Positions 31,846 to 44,300 of a stretch of 64,000 bases of DNA are shown piece by piece. Where the stretch lies: contig NC_091693.1 of the NCBI RefSeq assembly GCF_041296265.1, positions 6,419,001-6,483,000 on the forward strand, written 5' to 3'. The position numbers were made by a program, and so were the translations under genes. Position 1 is the stretch's first letter. The number at the start of each line of letters is the position of its first letter. Below the pieces are notes generated by a model. It was not told the origin of the DNA. It did no database searches and saw only the letters and a list, made by a program, of their open reading frames with translations. The DNA comes from Equus caballus (Eukaryota > Chordata > Mammalia > Perissodactyla > Equidae).

Positions 31846-33610
31846 CCTGGAATTTATGTTGCAACAGCAGGAAATCAAAGTTTAACAAAGTTTCCTCTCC
31901 TTGAAGTCTTCTTGAAACAGGAGTAACAAATTCCAATGCCTGGCAAGTGTTCTCCAAGGAAGGTCTGGGGACACCTCCTGGGCTTCCGCAAGTGGAAGCC
32001 ACTGCAACGTCCCTTGCCTTTTTCTCCTGTGAGCGTGCAGGGGAGTCTTCCAGAGACTGTGACACGTGATGACATCATCACTCTGACGGCCAATGGATCG
32101 TGTGCTTGCTTATCTTGTGCTTTACCATTTTCCAAGTTTTCCTTTCTGTTACAATAGGTAACAATAGACACAGCCCACTTAAACAAGAGCTTTTTGGAGT
32201 CCTCAGTAATTCTGCAGAGTAGAAGGGGTTCTGGGACCAACAAGGCGGAGAACCACTGACCTTCCAGACGGGGCGGTTAGCGGTGGGGTGGTGGGTGTGC
32301 TTCACAGCAGCATCCGCAGCTGTATCTTCTCAGCAAGGACACACTTTGCACATGAGACACACAGAATACTGTCCACCTCCACAAGGAATTTGGCGCCTCC
32401 CCTTCTTCTCAAAAGCTATATTCCTCTCAATTTATCCGATTTCCCCCCTTTGGATGAAACAGAGAAACAAGATATATTCCCCTATCTTGTTAGCCTGTAA
32501 GAAAACACGAGCATTAGCACGATGATAAAGGGCCTTGGCCATCTGGCCTCCGTGTCATGTGCAGATAGTGAGTGGGGAAGCTGGGGCCCCATCTAGAGGT
32601 GGCTGCCAGGCCCAAAGGCAGGCCAAACATGGACGGCTGGAGCTACTTTTCCAGAGAAGGTGCCGATCGTTATTTTATGTGAAATTTCCTGATTTTTAAA
32701 ATATTGGTAAGTGATTAAAGGAATTCGATTCTTTGAATCAACACTCTGTGAGCCAAGCTACACCCACCTGGGATCTGGGCTCATCCCCCATAAACTTCTA
32801 CCTTCGGCCCCAGAATCCATGGGGGCTCTCCTCTGGGAGAGCTTCTCCTGGAGGAGACTGAAGTGGGGTCGGGGGAGGCAGATGGAGATCTTGGCCCCCT
32901 ATTGGCGGCGGGATCTCACAGGCATCTTCTCCTGGCTCTGAAACCCCGCCCCTCATCTGTTAGAGGAGAGAAGCATCTCTCAGGACTCAGCTCCTCTGGC
33001 CAGGGCTGTTGAGCTGCTCAGTGTGGCGTGAGTGTGACATAGTTTTGGAAACCATCCAATGGCTCATCAATGTAAAGGGTCAGAATTGACAGGGACGGTG
33101 GAGGCCTCTCAGACTCCTCGGTAAATACCTGGGAGGCGGGCAACGTGAGATTCCTAATTACATTTCATGACCCGGAGTGCTCTTCTCTCATCTTAGTGAG
33201 TTCTCCAGGTGGTCCTAGAGACAAGAGGCAGAGGGACTCAGACTTCAGATTGCCCCCAGAGTCTGCTGGAGGGTCTGGCAAGATGCAGATGGCTGGAGCT
33301 CCCGACGGAGCAGATCTGAGGGGGGCCCTAGAGCCTGCGTTTCTAACAAGCTCCCAGGTGACACTGATGCTGCTGGCCGCCCCAGTCCCACACTTGAGGA
33401 CTCCTGGTGGGAAGCCGCCAGTGCTGGCTGAGGGTAGCCAGTGCCTCCTGCGTGGTCGGAAGACACAGCAGCTCTGCTTGAGAGCATTAACCAGGCGGGC
33501 CTGAGTGCTCGATTCTGCTCCGAGATGAGTTTTGCTTAGTCTGCACAGTGTTTTAGGTAAAATTGGGCTAAGAATTAAGATATTTCCCATAAAAATCTGA
33601 ACTCCTGCTG
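31846..33610. other. Intergenic sequence between HAMP and MAG, part 1
   Basis: Mostly unique sequence. A hAT/MER5-like phrase occurs at about 33310-33410 (gtttctaacaagctcccagg, tgatgctgctggcc), and the 'ttattttatgtgaaatttcctgattttt' phrase at about 32670 is shared with 26.17 kb. No gene is supported. Confidence 0.5.
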
Positions 33611-34000
33611 TTAGGAGTTGAATGCTGTCCCTCAAAATTTATATGTTGAAGTCTTAACTGCTACGACCTCAGATGGGACCTGGTTTGGAGATAGAGTCTT
33701 TCCAGAGATAATCGAGTTAAAATGAGGTCACTGGGGTGGCCCTAATCCAACAGGACTGGTCTCCTTATAAACAGGGGGAATTTGGGCAGAGAGACCTGCA
33801 TGCAGTGGAATGCCGTGTGAATGTGATGGTGGCCGTCTGGGAGCCAAGAAGAGAGGCCTGGAAAAGATCCCTCCCTCACAGCCCTCAGAAGGACGGACCC
33901 CACCAACTTCATGACAGCAGATGTCTAGCCTCCAGCCCTGTGGGGTAATCAATCTGGTTTTTAAGCCACTCAGAGAGCGGTACTTTGTCAGAGTGGCCAC
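33611..34000 (+). mobile_element. MLT1-type LTR (ERVL-MaLR fossil)
   Basis: Near full-length MaLR LTR wording: 'gttgaatgctgtccctcaaaa', 'ttatatgttgaagtcttaac', 'aaaatgaggtcac', 'ccctaatccaacaggactgg', 'ctagcctccag' and 'ttaagccactcagag'. It is a solo LTR, highly diverged, consistent with insertion before the placental radiation. Confidence 0.8.
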
Positions 34001-35800
34001 CACACCTGCCTGGTCTGGAAGGACGGGGCAGTCTGGCAGCCCTGCAGCCGGGCCCGAGTGTGGCTCCTCGCCTCAGGCCATGTGTGCTTCCCAGTCCTCC
34101 TGTGGTCTGGAGCCCCGAGATTCCAGACTCCAGTGAGAGTTGCCAGCACTCTCTGTGGGACGCCCCCGCTGTGCCTCTGCCCCCCGTGACAGCCTTCTGT
34201 TCACACATGGAGAGATGGACCTCACGCTGCACAGGCACACGACCTCGAGGCGGCTGGCACTGACGCTGAAGGCTGTGACATACGAGCACCCCAGGATCTC
34301 AGTCATGTCCTCCCCTGAAGCCCAGGCACCAGGCCCCCGTCTTCTCTGGGACCCAGGCGTTCAAGCCCCACCCGACTCTCAATGGGCCTTTGTCCCTGGC
34401 TGGGAAAGGCACGGGCAGAGTCTGACATCATGAAGCCCGAGGTGGGGGTGGGACTCCCCTCCCCCTTCCTCCAGCCTTCTCTGACTCCTCACTCCCAGGG
34501 CTGAGGGATTTCCCCGCCCCTCAACCCTCACCACGCCGGGTTCTCCCTCGGGAGAAAGGACCCTCCCTCCTGCCCCATGCTGTGGCCTGAAGGAGGACAG
34601 AAGATGCCCTCAGAACAGCTCATGGTCAAATGACTACTCCCCTTAATTACACCGCCACCAGCTCCCCCCACCACCTTGCAGAGGTTGTGACCAAAGGGAG
34701 GGGCTGGGGTTGCAGGAGGGCCACTGTGGAGCACTCTCTGTGCACCAAGCACTATTCCAGAGACCCAGGTGAACAGGACAGACAGACAGGCGGACATGCA
34801 GAAAGCCTGCCCTCTGAGATCTCCCACGCTGGTGGACAGCGCAGGTTGGCCAGCCCATGTGCTGAGGACAGGACCAGGCAGCATTTAAATGGAGGGGCTT
34901 GGCCTGGAGAGAAGGGCAGGGTGGGCTTCCAGAGGAAGCGACATCCCAGCTGGGAGCCTGTGGCTGCAGTGGTGTGGGAGGTGGGCTGGGGCAGACAAGT
35001 GTTCCCAGAGGGAGGAGCGGTGCAAAGACCTCCAGTCAGAAATGCCATGGGGGACCTGAGGAACACACTCAGGCCCCCGCTCTGCGTTTATGACCTAGCC
35101 CTGTGCCAGGAGCCATTCAACACGCAAGAGAGGTGGAGAAACGGCAGGCACGGCCTGGCCTCCCGGAGTCATGCTCTCAGGAGAGGAGACAGTCAATGCA
35201 TAAGGTGGCTGCCCATGGCAAGGAGAGCCTAGAAGAAAACAGACCAGATGCCAGCCCTAAAGGTGACTCAGGGAAGTGACTCTAGAGAGGGTAGAGGTGA
35301 CACTGAAGCCCAGAGTTGGAAGGTCTTGTCTCCTCCTCCTGCCCACACTGGCCTCTGTGGCCTCTCAGAACTGGAGTTAGACCTAATGTTGCCACCAAGA
35401 TGCCCTAGACGCTGAGGACAACGCCTCTGCTTCTCAGCCACAGACTCCTAGAGACAGGAGCATGCCCTCCCAGGGCCCCAGAGCCAGGGTGCACGGTGCT
35501 GGGGGAAGAGGAGCAAGTGAGGCACTCGCCCCCCATCCCCTCCAGGAAGGAGCTAGTAGAACCCAGGCGTCAGGCTGCCCAGTTCCAGAGATGGTGACAA
35601 GGGCCCCTTTGTGCCCCCCTCCCCCAGGGACAGGGAGGAGCTGGGCCCTGGAGGCAGGCGGCCCCTGGCACCCGGGGGGGAGAGGAGGGGCTGGCAAGTG
35701 GGGGCCTAGACCCTGGGAGGCCAGGGAATGCGAGCTGGGCCGGCGGAGCAGAGGGTGCAGAAGCAAGAGCATCGAGTGAGTCCTGCAGCCGAGGGGGCCG
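34001..35800. other. Intergenic sequence between HAMP and MAG, part 2
   Basis: 34715-35240 carries the old dispersed repeat ('gagcactctctgtgcaccaagcac', 'gaacaggacagacagac', 'gaaatgccatgggg'). The rest is unique noncoding sequence. No gene is supported. Confidence 0.5.
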
Positions 35801-35801
35801 G

Positions 35802-36045
35802 AGGATGGGGGAGAACAGAGGACCCGGGGATGGGGGAGAGCAGAGGACCCAGGGATGGAGGAGAGCAGAGGACCCGGGGATGGGGGAGAGCAGAGGACCC
35901 GGGGATGGGGGAGAGCAGAGGACCCTGGGGATGGGGGAGAGCAGAGGACCCAGGGGATGGGGGAGAGCAGAGGACCCGGGGATGGGGGAGAGCAGAGGAC
36001 CCAGGGATGGGGGAGAGCAGAGGACCCGGGGATGGGGGAGAGCAG
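35802..36045 (+). repeat. 24-bp minisatellite (about 9-10 copies)
   Basis: Tandem units of 'gcagaggacccggggatggg' plus 'ggaga', 24 bp with a few 25-bp units. The variable position is the base after 'gaccc' (g, a or t). Nine near-identical 'agaggaccc' cores run from about 35815 to 36025, bounded by unique sequence. Copies differ by only one or two bases, so the array is young or homogenised. Confidence 0.93.
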
Positions 36046-38014
36046 CACTTGCCGGGCAAAGTGGCCTGGGTCACAAATGTCACTGTGAACGGCCGCTAAT
36101 TTAGGATGCGGGAGGGTGATGCTTAGAACTGTTTTGGGGATGGGCTGGGACCATGGCAGGCACAGTGAGGGGCCTTTGGGAAGAACCAACAGAGAGGAAG
36201 AACAAAGGGCCTCCTCGGCACCCCTTGCGGGGGAGGTTGTGCAGGAACAGCTGCCCCAGGGCTCCCTGGTTTGGAGCAGACGGGGTGGAAGTTGTCTGGG
36301 GCTGGGTGAAGAGCGGAAGGATGCCCAGGTGATCAGACACCTGCATCCTGCCACCTGGGAGGGGGTGGGGGCAGTGGGCTGTGAGTGATTACGGTCCAGC
36401 ACCTGGGCACACAACAGGTGTGTGTGTTTGCACACACATGCACGTGCGTGTGCACCTCCCCTGGGTGAGTCTTAACCTATATCAGTGTTTCCCAACCTCT
36501 TTTTCATCACGCTCCACTAAGGAAAATTTTTAGACCTGTTTTCCCCAATCTCACTCCCCAGCTAAAATTGTAATGCCACAGACAGACTGTGTAGCTGTGC
36601 ATGTGCTGCGACACTTTAGAGAGTCGCAAATCACTGTGATAGCTAAGACTTTTCTGGTCCCCACCCCAAGAACTGCTTTTCACCCCCATTAAGAATGCCT
36701 GGTCTTCATACTTGTTTCACACACCTGCCCTACTGTGGCTGGCCCTCACCCGTGTCCCTCTCCTGTACCATCCTGTCGCAGGTGCAAGGGCGCCATCTGC
36801 CATGTGTCCATCAGCACGTTGGGGGCCTGCCCTTAGCTATACCCCGGTGTGTGTGCGCAGGTCCACGCGTTGTTGTGAGCATGGTGCGCAGGCAGGTCGG
36901 TGTGTGCCCGCACGCCGTGCCATGTGGGTCCAGGGGCGCCGTGACTGGAGGGAGGGCAGTGCAGAGCTGCTTCTGTGGGCACAGGGGACTCGGCCCCATC
37001 CGTGTGCAGGGCCTTGACCGGGTGTCCGCGTGAGTGTCGTGTGAGCCTGCTCCTTCGGGCTGAGTCTGGATCTGTCACATCTCATAGCAGCATTTGCCTG
37101 TGTCTGACTGTGCTTGCGTCTGTGTCTGTGGGAAGAGGACGCCCAAGGCCGGGAAAGGCAGCCACTTGGAAACCCTGGCTCCAACCCTGGGGCGACCCAC
37201 GGAGCAGCCGGGTGCCAGGGGCTCGCTGACTCCCAGCCCTGGTCTGCCCTGGCCCCACTCCGAGCCCGGCCAGGAGTGCCTGATCTTCTCTCAGCCCCGA
37301 GAAGCCCCCCAGGATAAGGCACCCTCTCCCTGAGGGAACAGGGCCCTTTTGTGCCGGGCACTGGCCTCTGTTGAGGGTGGGGACACCAGGGGCCATTTGT
37401 GGGGTGGGAGAGGGCGGCAGGAATTCACGTGGCATGTTGGGAATGCTGATGCTATGAAGCCCAGTCATTGATGGGCTGGGTCCCTGCCTGCCACCCCCAG
37501 GCCTCGGCCGTGGGACTTCTGTCCCTGACCCCACTCACCGCAGCCCCTGCCTCCCCCCACCCCAATACTCTGCTGCTCCCCTTTCCTTCCCCACAGTTCT
37601 CCTCCATTGCTGCTGGGGGTGGGGGGCGGGTTGACCACAGAGCAGCTTCGAGGCTGTGTGGGAGGGAGCCGAGCATCCTTGAGCACCAGAGATCACATGG
37701 GCAGCCTGATGACAGGCCACAACTCATAGTGGATGCTGAAAGCTGGGCCCCTCGCACCTGTCTGACTCTTGTTCCAGGTCGGCTGGCTGACAGCTTCAAG
37801 AGGAACCAGAAGACATTCCCAACTCAGGGAGGCTGAGGTGAGGGATGGGGTTCTGACTTCTCCTTCCTCCCGGCTTCCCCTGCTTCCTGTTGCTGGGCCG
37901 GCCTTTGCTCTGTCCTTACTTTCTGGAGCCCCCCAGGGGCATGATGCTGATGAAGATAATTATCGGCATGTCACTGCCACACAGAGACAGGACAGTGGGG
38001 CTGTTAAGTCTGCA
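36046..38014. other. MAG upstream region
   Basis: Includes a short GT/CA-rich stretch (36415-36455) and an AT-moderate repeat-like segment (36480-36710). The remainder is unique. Non-coding MAG 5' exons are expected somewhere in this interval or upstream, but I could not place them from sequence alone. Confidence 0.4.
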
Positions 38015-38175
38015 GTCCTGGGGCCAGGCAGATAGGGCTTGAATCCTAGTCTGTCACTTACCAGCTGTGTGGTCTTGGGCATGTTTCTTAACCTCTCTGG
38101 ACCTCAGCTATAAAATGAAGATAATAATTGCACCTACCTCAAAGAGATCAAATGAATTAACACAACAGCGTGAAG
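38015..38175 (+). repeat. MIR SINE
   Basis: Good MIR wording: 'gggcttgaatcctagtctgt', 'cttaccagctgtgtggtctt', 'cttaacctctctggacctca' and 'aaaatgaagataataattgc'. It lies 175-335 nt before the MAG start codon. Confidence 0.8.
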
Positions 38176-38349
38176 CATGGAGGGCTGGTACCCGGGTGAT
38201 GCCAGAGAAGCATTTGTCATCACAAATAACAGTCGCAGCAGCGCTAACCCTGAACAGGCCCCTCCCTGAAGCCTTCATGGACGCACCTTTCTTCCCCTGG
38301 CCTCTAACCCTCTCCTCTCCCTCCTCCAGCCATCGCTCACTTGCACAGA

Positions 38350-41300
38350 ATGATATTTCTCACGGCACTGCCCCTGTTTTGGATTATGATTTCAGGTAAT
38401 GACTGGGGATGCTTGGGATGCTGTGGCTGCTGGGGATGCTGCGGATGCTGCAGATGCTGGGGATGCTGGGGATACTGCGGATGCTGGGGATGCTGGGGAT
38501 GCTGGGGCCCCGGCCCCTGAGCAGGCTGGGTCATTTTTGTGGGTCCCTGGACCCACAGGCCAGCAGCAGGTGAAGGGAGTGTGTGGGGGGATCCAGGCAG
38601 GACGTGCTCCTCCGCTTCAGTGGTCCTGCTCCCCCACAGCCTCCCGCGGGGGTCACTGGGGTGCCTGGATGCCCTCGTCCATCTCGGCCTTTGAGGGCAC
38701 GTGCGTCTCCATTCCCTGTCGCTTCGATTTCCCTGATGAGCTGCGGCCGGCTGTCGTGCATGGCGTCTGGTACTTCAACAGCCCCTACCCGAAAAACTAC
38801 CCCCCAGTGGTGTTCAAGTCACGCACCCAGGTGGTCCATGAGAGCTTCCAGGGCCGCAGCCGCCTGCTGGGGGACCTGGGCCTGCGCAACTGCACCCTCC
38901 TGCTCAGCAGCCTCAGCCCGGAGCTGGGTGGCAAGTACTACTTCCGCGGGGACCTCGGCGGTTACAACCAGTATACCTTCTCTGAGCACAGCGTCCTGGA
39001 CATCATCAGTGAGTCCCCTGAGGCTGGGCCAGGGCAGCGCCAGGGCAGTGGGGGGTCCTTCCAGGGAGGTCTGAGGGTAGATCCAGGGAATTGTTGGTTT
39101 GGCTGGGGGGTGCGAATCCCAATGCCCACACTGACCAGGCAGATGACAGAGATGACCGAAGCAGGGTCCCAAGTAATGTTGCTGCCCGCAGAGGAAAAGC
39201 GGTGCCCCAACTCTTCTGGAAACACCTGGGAGAAGGGCAGTGGGGCCCAGGGCTTAGCAGGAGGCCTCTGGACTCCTGCATTAGCTGGATGGTTGTGGGC
39301 AAGTTACTAAACTTCTCTGGGCCTTGCTTTCCCTTTCTGTAAACTGGGGACAAGAGCAGTGAGTGAATGGGTGTCAAGCGCTCAGCGCAGGGCCAGCTGA
39401 GGGGCCTTGCACCCTGAAGCCCTTCACTAGGGTTCCCCATCAGCACCGAGTCTATATGAGGAGCCAGATTACAGCCCTGATGCCGAAAGAGATCCCGCAG
39501 GCACAGCCAGACAGAGACAAATCTCCAGGACACATGCTCACGCTCCCACACACTCATGCACACAGGTGGAAGGAAAGCAAACATGGGGAAGGCGAGGGGT
39601 TTCTGAAGGAGCATAGCGTGGTGTTCAGAGAGCAGAGGACGAGCCAGTGTGGCAGGGTGTGAGCCCAGTTTACCCCATCCCAGCTGGGACCTCAGTTTCC
39701 TCATGTGCAAAATGAGCAAAACACTGTTACCCACGTTCTAGCGTGGCTGGAAAGATGGGGCGAGTTAAACACTGTAGGTGCTCAGACCTCGACATCGTTA
39801 TTCCCATGATTATTACACCCGTGGCTGGGTCTCTGGGGCTACTGGGTGAAGGATAACCAGAGGAAAGGAGGTTGTGGGGAATTCTGCATCCAAGGACCGG
39901 GAGGGGACCAGGGACCAGGAATGGAGTTGGACGAGGTGGGGGGTCCCATAGCCCAGTGCTGCTTCCTCCACCCTCCTTCCTCCCATCTCCCATAGACACC
40001 CCCAACATCGTGCTCCCCCCAGAGGTGGTGGCAGGCACGGAAGTGGAGGTCAGCTGCATGGTGCCTGACAACTGCCCCGAGCTGCGCCCGGAGCTGAGCT
40101 GGCTGGGCCATGAGGGGCTGGGGGAGCCAGCTGTGCTGGGGCGGCTGCGCGAGGACGAGGGCACCTGGGTGCAGGTGTCGCTGCTGCACTTTGTGCCCAC
40201 CAGGGAGGCCAACGGCCACCGGCTGGGCTGCCAGGCCTCCTTCCCCAACACCACCCTGCAGTTCGAGGGCTACGCCAGCCTGGACGTCAAGTGTGAGCCT
40301 GGGTGCGACCGGGGGGGCGGGACCTGGATGGGGCGGGCTGGGGGCGGGGCCTGCGCACCTGCCCGCTGACCGGCTGTGTCCCGGGCCTCAGACCCCCCGC
40401 TGATTGTGGAGATGAACTCCTCGGTGGAGGCCATCGAGGGTTCCCACGTCAGCCTGCTCTGCGGGGCCGACAGTAACCCGCCGCCGCTGCTGACCTGGAT
40501 GCGCGACGGCGTGGTGCTCCGGGAGGCCGTGGCCGAGAGCCTGTTCCTGGAGCTGGACGAGGTGACCCCCCAGGAGGACGGCGTCTATGCCTGCCTAGCA
40601 GAGAACGCCTACGGCCAGGACAACCGCACCGTGGGGCTCAGTGTCATGTGTGAGTCGCTGCCCAGTGCACGCACACCTGGCACTGGCCCTGGCCCTGAGG
40701 TGGAGAGATTAGGGGCCCCGCCCTCCCGCCCCCCCCCCCCGCCCCCGGGGTGGTCAGGGACACAAGGCGGTTGAGGGGAAGATGGAGAGGGGCTGCAGGT
40801 CAAGACCTTCCTTCATTCTTTCCACAAGTACCTTTGACACTAGTCTGCACCACTCTCATGGCTGGGACAAGAGGAGAAGAGACAGACATGGTCCCCACCA
40901 CCCAGGAAAGTCTGCTATGTGCTGGGGCTGCCCTGGCTGGTCTGGGAGCAGATCTGGCCCGGCCCCAGGAATCTGCATTTTAAAACAAGCCCATTGCACT
41001 TCTCACGGGACGGTGGAGGGGACCCCAGGTCTCCTCCAGCTGGTGGTGTGCAACATGTCCATTATGGGCCCTGGGGGAGGGGGCTGGTCAGACAGGAAGG
41101 AACCAAGGAGAGGTCATTCATTCATTCATTCACAAATATTTATTGAGGCAAAACGCCCGGGGCTGGGGATGATAATCATGACAGCCACAGCCAACATTTA
41201 CTCAGCAGTTTCTGAGTGCTTTACACACATCCTCTCCCCCAGCGTCCCCCAGCCGGCTCCCACCCACTGCCTCAGCTGCATGGAAGGCTTCCCTCACCCT

Positions 41301-44300
41301 CCTAGTTCAAGCTGTAACTGCTCTGACTTCCCATGCCCTCCTGTTTGTTTTTCTCCAAAGTACTTACCCCATCTGGCCAGCTCGACATTTTGTGCACTTA
41401 TCGAGAGTCCACCCGCATGGGCAGGGCTCTTCATCCACCTGCCTGTCACTTAGGGTTCTCAGTGACCCCTATGAGGTTGGGACTATTAGTAAGCGCACTT
41501 CCCAGATAAGGAAAATGAGGCCCAGAGAGGTTAAGACATGGCTCAGATACACACGGCTGGGAAGGGGAAGAGCCGGGATTCAAGCAGCAACACCGTGGCT
41601 GCGGAGTCCCTGTTCTTGGAAACAGGACGGCCAGGCTGGAGTTATCTGAGCCATCCTGAGCTGGTGTGCTAGGACTGGGGAGTCTGGGGTCACAGTTGGG
41701 GTGGGAGCTGGCTGGCAGAAGAAGCACTCCTGGCGTCTGACCATCAGCATCCTGTTCTGCCCGCCAGATGCACCCTGGAAGCCGACGGTGAACGGGACAG
41801 TGGTGGCCGTGGAGGGGGAGACGGTCTCCATCTCGTGCTCCACACAGAGCAACCCGGATCCGATTCTCACCATCTTCAAGGAAAAGCAGATTCTGGCCAC
41901 CGTCATCTACGAGAGCGAGCTGCAGCTGGAGCTGCCGGCCGTCACGCCCGAGGACGACGGCGAGTACTGGTGCGTCGCCGAGAACCAATATGGCCAGAGG
42001 GCCACCGCCTTCAACCTCTCCGTGGAGTGTGAGTACTCCCCTCTCCACCCCTGCCCCCGAGAGCAGGCCGGACTTGAGCCCTCCATGCCCCGCCCCAGGT
42101 GAATGGTTCATCGGGGGACCCCTGGGTTCCTGGGAGCATCCCACCCAAGCAGTGGTTTTGCTCCAGCAGACGAGGATGGGGAAGGCAGAGAAGCTCAGTC
42201 CACAGCAAGAAAATCAAAGTCCCACCTCAGGATACTGTGTCCCCACATCCTGTGGTGGGCTTTTGACAGAGGAGATTTCTGGAGCCTGTGGCCGCTGCCC
42301 CTTTGCATGAACTAAAACAATCACCATGACATCTAACCCTTGTACAGCACCACTTTGTACCAGGGACCGTTAGCAGCTTTGTTCTGGGACCCACTCGTTT
42401 CATCCTCATGACTGCCCTATGAGGGAAGTTCTAGTACTGTCCCCAGTTTTCAGAAAAGGAAAGCCCAGAGAGGTTATGCCACTTGCCCAAGGTCACACAG
42501 CCAGAAAAGGGCAGAATTTGAGGTTCGAATCCAGGCAGTGTGGTTCCACTCTTCTGTACTGCCCAAAGTTGACCTCATCCTACATTATTGCATCAGAATG
42601 CGTTGATCAAGCAGTCGTTATGTGCAAAGGGCTATGTGGCTCTGTGGGAGGTGGGAGATAGCTCCAAGAGGACACTGAGCTTATTTTATCTTTTGGTGAG
42701 GAAGATTGGCCCTGAGCTAACATCTGTGCCAATCTTCCTCTATTTTGTGTATGGTTCGCCATCAAAGCATGGCTTGATGAGTGGTGCCAGGTCCACATCA
42801 GGGATCCGAACCCATGAACCCTGGACTGCTGAAGTGGAGCATGCAATCTTAACCACTATGCCACCAGGCCGGCCGCACACCGAGCTTATTAGCAGATACA
42901 GTGTAGCCAGAGAGATGAGATGGATGCTCATGAAAACTAATTATCTTGGCAATGAAACTCTTCGTTCCACTGCTGACCAGCGCCTCTCCTGTCCTCCCTC
43001 TCCCTGGACAGACCCCCACCCCCCAAACCCCCATCCATTCACTCCGAGCCATAGCTCCCCTCCTCCAGCAGTTCCCTCTGGAATGTCACCTCCTATTTCC
43101 ATTTCCCCTGCTTCCTCCTCTGCTCCAACCTGGCCTCTCACACTAGTCTCCAAATGTCCCCACTGCTGGCCTCAGTTACTCCACCTACAATGGTCCCTAA
43201 CACACGAGTTTGCCAGAAGGTGTTGGGCACAGTCCTACTCAGTACTCTGTATGTGTGCAGTGCATAGAGTGTTCCCAGAGAGGCTGCCACTGCTCCGCTA
43301 CTTTCATCCTCAGGCACGTTTGTGACCTTCTCTGCACACACACAGCATCTCACGGATGTCTTCAGTCACAGGCCCTCCCGTGCGATGAGGGTGGGGGCAG
43401 CAAGCGTCCCTTAAGGGCCTGCTCTGGGCGGGCATTACATCCTCTGGGGGTGTGACTTGGCTGAGCCCTGTGTCACCCTGGGAAGCAGGTGTGTGTTACC
43501 ATCATCCCCTTAACTGACGGTCAGATTCCCCAAGGCCGGGCAGCTAGGAAGGCTGCAGAGCCAGGATTGTTCTGGACTCCGGTCTGCCCAGCTCTTAAAC
43601 CTCTGGCTACTTCACCTCCCCCACAGCCCTTGGCACCCACGGCCTCACTCATCTGGCAGCGTCTGAAAACAAACGAATTTGGAGTGTCAGTCCTTCGATC
43701 TGCAGGAGCTAAGGAGCTCTGAGCCACCAGTCCGCCCCCCCGCCCCCCCACCAGCTGAGCCCCTCACGTTTCGCCAAGCTTGTGTTAGAGAGCTTGCGCT
43801 CTGGGGGTGCGGCCTCAGATTGGGGGAGGGGACTGTTCTTTACCCCAGTTTCATAGAAGAAACCGAGGTGTTACTGGTGTCCGGCACCCGACGGAGCTGA
43901 ATGCACCTGGGTGGGAATCCTAGCTGTCTCGTCCCGCTGCACGACCCCAGACAAGTGCTTCCCCCTGCTGAGTCTTACTTCTCTCCTCCGAAAAACGGGT
44001 GTGACAACAGTATCCTACCCCAAAGATTGTTGCGAAGACTAAGGAAGTTACAGGGGGCCCACAGCGCCTGCCGCGTGCTGTGTGCTCCAGGAGTCTTAGA
44101 TGTCACTGCATTTCCCGCGCATCCTCCCCGCGGCCTCCAGGCCGGGTATGGTCCGCGGCGCGTTCCCGGGGCGGCGGCTTCGCTCACGTGCGCCCTCTGC
44201 TGGGATGGTTCTAGTTCTCTGATCACAAGCCCTTGGGTGGGATGTGGAGCCTTTACAAGGCACTCGCGGGCCCGTCTTCTGAGTCCCCGCAGCCCCTGGC

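Noticed and set aside
35802-36045. CRISPR-like array
   Set aside because: The units are contiguous with no spacers, and the genome is mammalian. It is a minisatellite.
35434-36435. Long minus-strand and plus-strand frames across the 24-bp minisatellite
   Set aside because: The frames exist because the repeat unit is a multiple of three and lacks stops. There are no splice signals, homology or start context.
38399-39008. Alternative MAG start in intron 1, in frame with exon 2 through the GGATGCTGG repeat
   Set aside because: It would replace the conserved signal peptide with an Ala/Asp/Gly repeat. The first coding exon has a proper start and donor and matches MAG signal peptides.
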